The notes below the pieces were generated by a model. That model was not told the origin of the DNA, did no database searches, and worked only from the letters and a program-made list of their open reading frames with translations. Made by a program: the position numbers and the translations under genes. From assembly GCA_964507395.1 (NCBI GenBank), contig CAZDQE010000063.1, forward strand, positions 1 through 12,705: DNA of 12,705 bases. The letters are read 5' to 3'. Origin of the DNA: SIG575 sp964507395. Lineage in GTDB: Bacteria; Bacillota; Clostridia; Oscillospirales; Acutalibacteraceae. Below, in pieces: positions 7,538-12,705 of this stretch. How positions within the stretch are numbered: position 1 is the first letter of the stretch; each line of letters begins with the position of its first letter.

Positions 7538-9067
7538 TTATTCGATTGTAACGCCCATTTGCTGACGCTTCTCAGCAAGCTCTTTTGTGATTCTGTCTTT
7601 CTTTTCGCCAACAAGGTCGTAGAAGAACATGGGGATTGCACAAAGAAGCATACTTACACCGGGAACGATGGAAACGAGTGAGAACATTGCGAATCTCATA
7701 CTCGGTTCAAGGTCAAGAGCCGAAATAACAGCCTCGTTTGCGTACATATCTGCGGGATTAAGGTTAATAAGAATGTACATGAGAATAATACCTGTTGTTG
7801 CAACGGCGTTACCGAGCTTGTTAACAAAGGACTGGCATGCAGCACCGAGAGCGTTGTCTCTGTGACCTGTTTTCAGTTCCATGTAGTCAAGGCAGTCACC
7901 GATCATTGCAGAAGATGTTACGTTGAGTGCACCAAGGGGAATACATGAAATGATAATAAAGGGAATACAAGCGTAAAGAGCGTATCTTGTATCTACAACA
8001 ATTCCGATTATTGTAGTTGCAACAGATGCTGCAAAACCTAAAAGACATGTGAAAATGATAATTTTCTTGTAGTTGAATTTCTTGTAAAGGAAGGGCATAA
8101 CAAGCATTGAGCCGAACATACCTACTGCAGCACAAACCATAAGAATTGAGCTGACGGTTGAAATACTGTTCTGAATGAGTTCAGCTTTAACCGAATCAGA
8201 CATATCAGGTGTAATTTCGGGGCCGACATACAGACCGTATCTTGCAACGTGAACAGATGCTGCCTGAACGAGATATCTGCCGCTTGAAAGAATACCCATA
8301 ATAACAACAAGCATAAGGGGCTTACATGTAAATACTCTCTTAAGGGTTGAAGGCTCAGACTTGTCACGTCTCGGCTTGTTGGGGATATTTACACGTTCTT
8401 TTACATGGAAATAAGAGTTTGCGTACATGATTCCGCCGAGAACGGAAGCGATAATAGCAATGAACAAATATTTGTACTTATCCTGTTCGACTGTTGATGA
8501 ATCGGGGAACATCTTGGGGATAACAAAGCCTAAGATTGCAAAAATGAGCATGGGGATTGCTGAACCAACACCGTTGACCGTTTTACCGACAGAAATGATT
8601 TTACCTCTTTCATCGGGGTTGGGAGTCATGACATTGGGAAGGCTCCAGAAGGGGACGTCTGCTACAGTGTACGTCATACCCCAGAGAACATAAACAATAC
8701 CGGCGTAAATCATAAGCTGAGTTTTGTTAAAGCCTTCGGGGATATAGAACATAAGGAAAGAAAGAACAGCAATGGGAACAACAGCCCAGAGAATGTAAGG
8801 CTTCATCTTGCCCCATTTTGTAGTTGTTCTGTCAACGATCATACCCATCATGGGGTCATTGATTGCGTCCCAGACTCGTGCAAGGAGCATGAGAAGAAGA
8901 ACAAAAACAAGAGGAAGCTGCATAACGTTTGTGTAGAAGTCAGATATGTATGATGACATGATAGCATAAATCATACCCTGACCTGCACCGCCGATGCAGT
9001 ACATATAGAACTCTTTTTTGGGGACATAGTTTTTCTTGGTGTCAATTGCTTTTACATTAGTGTCCAT
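7538..9067 (-). CDS. GPH-family (MFS_2) sugar:cation symporter, probable inositol importer
   Basis: This integral membrane protein of 509 residues has about twelve hydrophobic segments, for example around 51-63, 92-108, 119-134, 171-185, 201-216, 302-325, 338-357, 363-378 and 460-483. It carries the glycoside-pentoside-hexuronide:cation symporter signature ARVWDAINDPMMG (63-75, Asp67 and Asp71) followed by the charged loop VDRTTTKWGKMKPY. The late-domain motif is GDCLDYMELKTGHRDN (390-405). Known family members such as MelB, LacS and XylP import sugars with Na+ or H+. Its place in the inositol operon points to myo-inositol or an inositol derivative, though the classical IolT is a different MFS branch. 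The ATG at 9067 follows GGAGGG, 35 bases after the phosphoesterase stop. Confidence 0.85.
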   Translation of the reverse strand: MDTNVKAIDTKKNYVPKKEFYMYCIGGAGQGMIYAIMSSYISDFYTNVMQLPLVFVLLLMLLARVWDAINDPMMGMIVDRTTTKWGKMKPYILWAVVPIAVLSFLMFYIPEGFNKTQLMIYAGIVYVLWGMTYTVADVPFWSLPNVMTPNPDERGKIISVGKTVNGVGSAIPMLIFAILGFVIPKMFPDSSTVEQDKYKYLFIAIIASVLGGIMYANSYFHVKERVNIPNKPRRDKSEPSTLKRVFTCKPLMLVVIMGILSSGRYLVQAASVHVARYGLYVGPEITPDMSDSVKAELIQNSISTVSSILMVCAAVGMFGSMLVMPFLYKKFNYKKIIIFTCLLGFAASVATTIIGIVVDTRYALYACIPFIIISCIPLGALNVTSSAMIGDCLDYMELKTGHRDNALGAACQSFVNKLGNAVATTGIILMYILINLNPADMYANEAVISALDLEPSMRFAMFSLVSIVPGVSMLLCAIPMFFYDLVGEKKDRITKELAEKRQQMGVTIE

Positions 9068-9102
9068 TTTTAACCCTCCTTGGGAAAATATGAATTTTTA
9101 AA

Positions 9103-10311
9103 TTATCTTACAAAGAAAGTAAGCGCCTGACCGATTTTGAGAGCAACCTCTGAAAGTGCAAGAAGGAATTCCTGAAGTCTGAAATCTGCAATTGATTTGC
9201 CTGTGATTTCAGGAAGAAGCGAACCTTGTTTGAGAGCAAGTGCGTGGAAGTAGAGGATTTCTGTTTCATAGTTCCAGGGATCGTTTTCATCAATTGTGAT
9301 GATTCTGCTGCCTCTGAGCATATCGTTGTTGTAAGAATGGCTTGTGATGCCGGGAGTCATAATAGCGTCAATGCCGTTATATTCAGCGATGAATGAGTTA
9401 ACATGGTCGTGACCGAATACACAGCCGAGAACGTCGCCGCGTTCTACGAAAGCATCCCACTGACCTTCGTTATCAGGTGAGGGGCAGGGAGGTTCAAGAA
9501 TGAAGCCGTCCTTAATTCTTGTGAATACGGGAACGAATGAATATGCGTTGCCGTTATTGAAGCTTCTGCCGAGAAGACCGAGGAAAGAGGGGATCTGGGG
9601 AAGAATAGCCGCAACGCCTTCCTCAGTGATAATGTGTTCAAAAGCGATTGAGGGAACAAGACCGCCGTTTGCTTCTTCAAGCTTTTTGCTTTCGTTCTTG
9701 TACCATTCGATCTGGTCTTCTCTCACGCAGTCGTAAAGTCTGCCTTCTACTTCGTCGATGATCCATTCACCGTTTTCATCCTTGATGTAGTCGCCGCTGT
9801 CAAAGAACCAGAGGTTGAAAGCAACCTTTGTACCGTCAGATGAGAGAATGGGAAGGTTGTGAGTTGCAACTCCGTGAAGGGCGGGGTCTGCATCGTAAGC
9901 AAGACAGCCTTCATATGACTGATAAACCTTAAGGAGATCATCGTTTGTAAGGTCCGTGCTTTCGTCATCGTGATTGCCGAAAACAAATGAGAATTTCTGA
10001 CCTCTTTCAACAAGGGGAGCGAAAAGCTGATCGTATGCGCGAAGGTCGTCTGTAACGATGTTGTCGCCGTTAAAAACAACAAGGTCAGGCTTCACCGTGT
10101 CGAGAGCTTCGTTTATGTACTGGATTGTGTCATCGTTTACAGGATAATTATCCTGTACGTCTGAAAGAACGAGAATTGTAAATTTTCCGTCTTTGCCGAA
10201 CTGAAGAGTGTCGCCTGTGGCGGCAGCAGCTTCTTCGGCTGCAAAAGCGGGAATTGAAACTGTCAACAACATGACAGCCGCAAGGATTACTGATAAGAGT
10301 TTCTTTTTCAT
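9103..10311 (-). CDS. Secreted calcineurin-like metallophosphoesterase (Dcr2/PAP16-like)
   Basis: This is a 402-residue exported phosphoesterase. A signal peptide is clear: MKKK, a hydrophobic core at 5-20, and probable cleavage after AFA near residue 24. The metal-site motifs in order are SDVQD (50-54), NGDN (81-84), GNHDDES (112-118), FEHI (224-227) and GHDHVNSF (300-307). FFDSGDY (169-175), EDQIEWY (198-204) and RGSRI (333-337) further suggest, from memory, the Dcr2/PAP16-like branch of purple-acid-phosphatase relatives. The first motif has Gln53 where the classical DxH has His. The C-terminus (about 374-400) is a hydrophobic or amphipathic tail that might hold the protein at the membrane. 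The ATG follows AGGAGG by 8 bases. It is the promoter-proximal gene of the inositol operon, which suggests a phosphorylated inositol compound as substrate. That substrate is inference. Confidence 0.85.
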   Translation of the reverse strand: MKKKLLSVILAAVMLLTVSIPAFAAEEAAAATGDTLQFGKDGKFTILVLSDVQDNYPVNDDTIQYINEALDTVKPDLVVFNGDNIVTDDLRAYDQLFAPLVERGQKFSFVFGNHDDESTDLTNDDLLKVYQSYEGCLAYDADPALHGVATHNLPILSSDGTKVAFNLWFFDSGDYIKDENGEWIIDEVEGRLYDCVREDQIEWYKNESKKLEEANGGLVPSIAFEHIITEEGVAAILPQIPSFLGLLGRSFNNGNAYSFVPVFTRIKDGFILEPPCPSPDNEGQWDAFVERGDVLGCVFGHDHVNSFIAEYNGIDAIMTPGITSHSYNNDMLRGSRIITIDENDPWNYETEILYFHALALKQGSLLPEITGKSIADFRLQEFLLALSEVALKIGQALTFFVR

Positions 10312-10341
10312 GGTTTGTACCTCCTAAAATATATACAGTAA

Positions 10342-10370
10342 ATTTTAACATATTTTTTATATAATATCAA
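10342..10370 (-). promoter_or_regulatory. Promoter of the phosphoesterase-iol operon
   Basis: On the minus strand, a -35 box TTGATA (10370-10365) and a -10 box TAAAAT (10347-10342) are separated by 17 bases, with an extended -10 TG (TGTTAAAAT). The predicted RNA start is near 10335, giving a leader of about 24 bases with AGGAGG at 10325-10320. The leader is too short for a riboswitch. No catabolite-repression (cre) site or obvious operator dyad is visible between the -35 and the start codon. Confidence 0.75.
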
Positions 10371-10398
10371 CTGAAAAAACAATAATTTTTAATATTTT

Positions 10399-11274
10399 TT
10401 ATAAAACTCCTTCTAGGTTGAAAGGCGGTATAAAATCTTCCTTTGAAGATGAAAGCTCCTGCATGAAACCGTTTTCAAAGCCGAATTCATCAAAAAGGTC
10501 AAGGGCTTTTTCGTATTCACGTGAAGTAATTTTTCTGTTTATTTCCTTATATTGCGAAGCTTTTCCCAAAGGTATGTACTGGCTCATAAGGCTGATGATA
10601 ACATTGTCAGGCAAATTATTTTTTATCCACTGAAAAATTTTTCTCGTCTGTGTAAGATTCAAGGGCAGAACAAGGTGCCTGATTATAACACCCTTCTGCA
10701 TGATTCCGTTTTCATCAAAAATATTTTCACTCTGCTGACGTACCATTTCTTTAACTGCTTTTGATGTTACTTCAAAGTAATCCCTTGCCTTTGAATATTT
10801 CTCGCTTACATCGCTGTCAAAATATTTGATATCAGTAAGATAAATGTCCGCTATATTTTCAAACCTCTTAAGTGTTTCAACGCTTTCGTAGCCTGAACAG
10901 TTGTAGACAACGGGTATGCTCGGTCTGTAGATTCTGAGAGCTTCAAGAATCTGCTCGGAATAATGGGTCGGTGTGACAAGGTTTATGTTGTGAGCGCCTT
11001 TTTCTTCAAGTTCTCTGAAAATACTGCTAAGCCTTTGTACCGTAATTTCCTTACCGAAACCGCCCGAACTTATTTCACTGTTCTGACAGTAAACGCATTT
11101 CAAGGGACAGCCTGAAAAAAACACTGTTCCCGAACCTTTTTCACCGCTGATACAGGGCTCTTCCCAGAAGTGGAGCTCAGCTCTTGCAATTCTGATTTTT
11201 TCAGACATTCCGCAGAAGCCTGCTTTTTCACCTCTGTCAATATTGCATTTTCTCGGACACATATTGCAAATCAT
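10399..11274 (-). CDS. Radical SAM protein of the PflX type (PflA homologue)
   Basis: This 291-residue protein binds a 4Fe-4S cluster and S-adenosylmethionine through CPLKCVYC (56-63, Cys56, Cys60, Cys63), the CX3CX2C radical SAM motif. An N-terminal Cys set (C3, C6, C10 and C21) could hold a second cluster or a zinc. NLVTPTHY (98-105) and the C-terminal FIPPF (281-285) are typical of the COG1313/PflX group, whose members resemble pyruvate formate-lyase activating enzymes but mostly have unknown partners. No glycyl radical enzyme gene is in the window, so the substrate is unknown. The ATG at 11274 is preceded by GAGGCG. No good terminator follows it, so some read-through into the inositol operon is possible. 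Confidence 0.8.
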   Translation of the reverse strand: MICNMCPRKCNIDRGEKAGFCGMSEKIRIARAELHFWEEPCISGEKGSGTVFFSGCPLKCVYCQNSEISSGGFGKEITVQRLSSIFRELEEKGAHNINLVTPTHYSEQILEALRIYRPSIPVVYNCSGYESVETLKRFENIADIYLTDIKYFDSDVSEKYSKARDYFEVTSKAVKEMVRQQSENIFDENGIMQKGVIIRHLVLPLNLTQTRKIFQWIKNNLPDNVIISLMSQYIPLGKASQYKEINRKITSREYEKALDLFDEFGFENGFMQELSSSKEDFIPPFNLEGVL

Positions 11275-11311
11275 AAAATTTCGCCTCGTAAAATTGATTT
11301 ATGGTATTATT

Positions 11312-11320
11312 ATTATAGCA
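11312..11320 (-). promoter_or_regulatory. Extended -10 promoter for the PflX-type gene
   Basis: The minus strand reads TGCTATAAT (11320-11312), a consensus extended -10. At 17 bases upstream there is only TATTAT, a poor -35, which is tolerated in extended -10 promoters. The predicted RNA start is about 30 bases before the ATG at 11274. It overlaps the coaX promoter. Confidence 0.6.
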
Positions 11321-11349
11321 TTGATTTTTTAAAAATAATAGAGTATAAT
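11321..11349 (+). promoter_or_regulatory. Promoter of coaX
   Basis: A -35 box TTGATT (11321-11326) and a perfect -10 box TATAAT (11344-11349) are 17 bases apart. The predicted RNA start is near 11356, and the ribosome binding site GGAG (11367-11370) follows before the ATG at 11380. Confidence 0.75.
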
Positions 11350-11379
11350 AAGAAAAAGTATTTTTCGGAGAGATGACAT

Positions 11380-12156
11380 ATGGTTTTGACAATAGACATC
11401 GGAAATACAAATATTACGATCGGAGCATTCAAAGGTGATGAGCTTGTTTTTGTTTCACGCCTTGCAACTGATAAAAAAAGAATGGCAGACCAGTACGCCT
11501 GTGAGCTGATGAATATTTTTACACTGTATTCTGTAGAAAAGACAGAGTTTTCGGGCAGTATTTTAAGTTCGGTTGTGCCTGAGGTCACTTATCCTGTAGG
11601 TGAAGCCGTAAGAAGGCTGACAGGTATTACTCCTCTGGTGGTAGGACCGGGAATCAAAACAGGTCTTAATATTCTTATTGATGACCCGTCGATTCTCGGC
11701 GCTGATTTTGTCACGGGCGGTGTTGCGGCACTGAAAAAATATCCTCTCCCGTGTTTTGTTGTGGATCTTGGTACTGCAAGCAAAATCTATGTTATTGACG
11801 AAAACGGAAGCTTCCTCGGTTGTACGATTGCCGCAGGTATCAATGTTTCGATGAATGCACTTTCCGCATCGGCATCTCTTCTTCCCAGTATCGGAATAAA
11901 GAGAGCAAAAAGCGCTATCGGCAAAAACACCGTTGACAGTATTCTTTCCGGTACACTTGTCGGTACGGCGGCAATGATTGACGGAATGGTTGAAAGATTT
12001 TCCGAAGAAATCGGCAAAAAACCGGGTTCGATCGTTGCAACAGGCGGTTTTGCAAGGAGCGTAATTGCCAACTGTAAAACAGAAATTATTTACGATAAAT
12101 ACCTTCTTCTTGAAGGCTTGAAAATAATCTACGATAAAAATACAAAAACAAAATAA
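11380..12156 (+). CDS. coaX: Type III pantothenate kinase
   Basis: CoaX phosphorylates pantothenate with ATP, the first step of coenzyme A synthesis. The 258-residue protein has the ASKHA-fold phosphate motif DIGNTN (6-11), VGPGIKTGL (88-96), LGAD with the catalytic Asp109, and VDLGTAS (128-134). Near the end come ATGG (220-223) and a YLLLEGL segment. The length is normal for the family. Two motifs are atypical: VDLGTASK replaces the usual GTATT form, and GCTIAAG (147-153) replaces GGxIxPG. These could reflect lineage variation or a divergent paralogue. The ATG at 11380 lies nine bases after GGAG. The following gene encodes an ECF transporter substrate subunit, which fits joint pantothenate uptake and phosphorylation. 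Confidence 0.88.
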   Translation: MVLTIDIGNTNITIGAFKGDELVFVSRLATDKKRMADQYACELMNIFTLYSVEKTEFSGSILSSVVPEVTYPVGEAVRRLTGITPLVVGPGIKTGLNILIDDPSILGADFVTGGVAALKKYPLPCFVVDLGTASKIYVIDENGSFLGCTIAAGINVSMNALSASASLLPSIGIKRAKSAIGKNTVDSILSGTLVGTAAMIDGMVERFSEEIGKKPGSIVATGGFARSVIANCKTEIIYDKYLLLEGLKIIYDKNTKTK

Positions 12157-12183
12157 TATATTTTCGCTGAATTTTGCGCCGTA

Positions 12184-12198
12184 TCCGATTAAATCGGA
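12184..12198. other. Short palindrome between coaX and the ECF gene
   Basis: TCCGATT and AATCGGA pair across a single central base, giving in practice a 6-bp stem with a 3-base loop. No T-run follows on either strand, so it is not a terminator. It could be a minor mRNA structure in the intercistronic region. Confidence 0.35.
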
Positions 12199-12220
12199 AC
12201 GACAGCAAGGAGGAATATAT

Positions 12221-12705
12221 ATGAAAAAAAATCAGATGTCAAAACTTGTGAAGTTCGTGCAGCTTGCTGTGTTAACTGCCATAGTTATAGTTATGTCCTT
12301 CACACCGCTGGGGTATCTGAAAATAGGACCTCTCTCAATCGCTCTTGTTATAATTCCCGTAGTTACGGGTGCGATAGTCCTCGGACCTGCCGCAGGAGCG
12401 TTTATGGGGCTTGTATTCGGAGTTACCAGTTTCGTTCAGTGCTTCGGCATGGATGCCTTCGGCACAACGCTTTGTTCTATCAGTCCGATTTACACATTCA
12501 TAATGTGTGTTCCTACAAGAGTTCTTGCAGGCTTTTTGTGCGGTCTGATTTTTAAAGGCATGTCAAAGGGTCTTACGGGAAGAAAATCTCAAGGCATTTC
12601 TTACCCTGTCGCTGCAGTAAGCGGTCCTGTTTTCAACACTTTGTTTTTTATGTCATCGCTTGTTTTGCTTTTCGGTAAAACCGAATTTATTCAGAATATG
12701 ATGGC
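12221..12705 (+). CDS. ECF transporter S component, probably for pantothenate (partial, runs off the window)
   Basis: An open frame begins at the ATG at 12221, five to six bases after AAGGAGGA, and stays open for 161 codons to the window end, so the C-terminus is missing. The product is very hydrophobic, with membrane segments near residues 12-28, 38-54, 56-72, 86-106 and 128-150. The pattern GYLKIGPLSIALVIIP, then GAIVLGPAAGAFMGLVFG, is that of the ECF_trnsprt S-component family, which captures a vitamin and works with the EcfA/EcfA'/EcfT energy module. The substrate cannot be read from sequence alone. Position 64 bases after coaX makes pantothenate (PanT) the best guess, with other vitamins or precursors possible. 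No promoter is obvious in the gap, so it is probably cotranscribed with coaX. Confidence 0.8.
   Translation, partial: MKKNQMSKLVKFVQLAVLTAIVIVMSFTPLGYLKIGPLSIALVIIPVVTGAIVLGPAAGAFMGLVFGVTSFVQCFGMDAFGTTLCSISPIYTFIMCVPTRVLAGFLCGLIFKGMSKGLTGRKSQGISYPVAAVSGPVFNTLFFMSSLVLLFGKTEFIQNMM

Noticed and set aside
10371..10398. Terminator after the PflX-type gene
   Set aside because: Only A/T runs that could pair weakly are present; there is no GC-containing stem.
12157..12220. Riboswitch or terminator before the ECF gene
   Set aside because: Only a 6-7 bp palindrome without a T-run is present in 64 bases, too little for a known vitamin riboswitch.

Overview
The window looks like chromosomal DNA from a gut-type Clostridia bacterium (Oscillospiraceae/Ruminococcaceae-like). 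The signs are moderate-to-low GC, strong AGGAGG-type ribosome binding sites, TTGAxx/TATAAT promoters with 17-bp spacers, ECF-type vitamin uptake, and palindromic intergenic repeats of a kind I remember as common in gut Clostridia. The taxonomic call is an inference from style; no rRNA is present.

Most of the window (about 263-10370, minus strand) is one tightly packed myo-inositol catabolism operon. In transcription order it holds: a secreted calcineurin-like metallophosphoesterase (9103-10311), a GPH/MFS sugar-cation symporter (7538-9067), iolC (6459-7475), iolB (5686-6453), iolD (3729-5663), iolE (2801-3694), iolA/mmsA (1295-2797) and iolG (263-1273). A consensus-like extended -10 promoter lies just ahead of the phosphoesterase gene, and a strong intrinsic terminator lies after iolG, so these eight genes are probably one transcription unit. 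The enzymes convert myo-inositol to scyllo-inosose (IolG), diketo-inositol (IolE), 5-deoxy-glucuronate (IolD), 2-deoxy-5-keto-gluconate (IolB), its 6-phosphate (IolC) and, after an aldolase step, malonate semialdehyde to acetyl-CoA (IolA). The aldolase IolJ and any IolR-type regulator are not in the window.

Right of the operon, a stand-alone radical SAM protein of the PflX type (10399-11274, minus) is divergent from a type III pantothenate kinase gene, coaX (11380-12156, plus), with overlapping back-to-back promoters. Downstream of coaX is the start of an ECF transporter S-component gene (12221 to the window end), which by context is probably for pantothenate.

The left 262 bases contain no gene. 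They hold three different palindromic repeat-like elements, and the one nearest iolG doubles as the operon terminator.

The most interesting feature is the exported phosphoesterase as the promoter-proximal gene of an inositol operon. It suggests, but does not prove, that the cell releases inositol from a phosphorylated inositol compound outside the membrane and then imports and degrades it.
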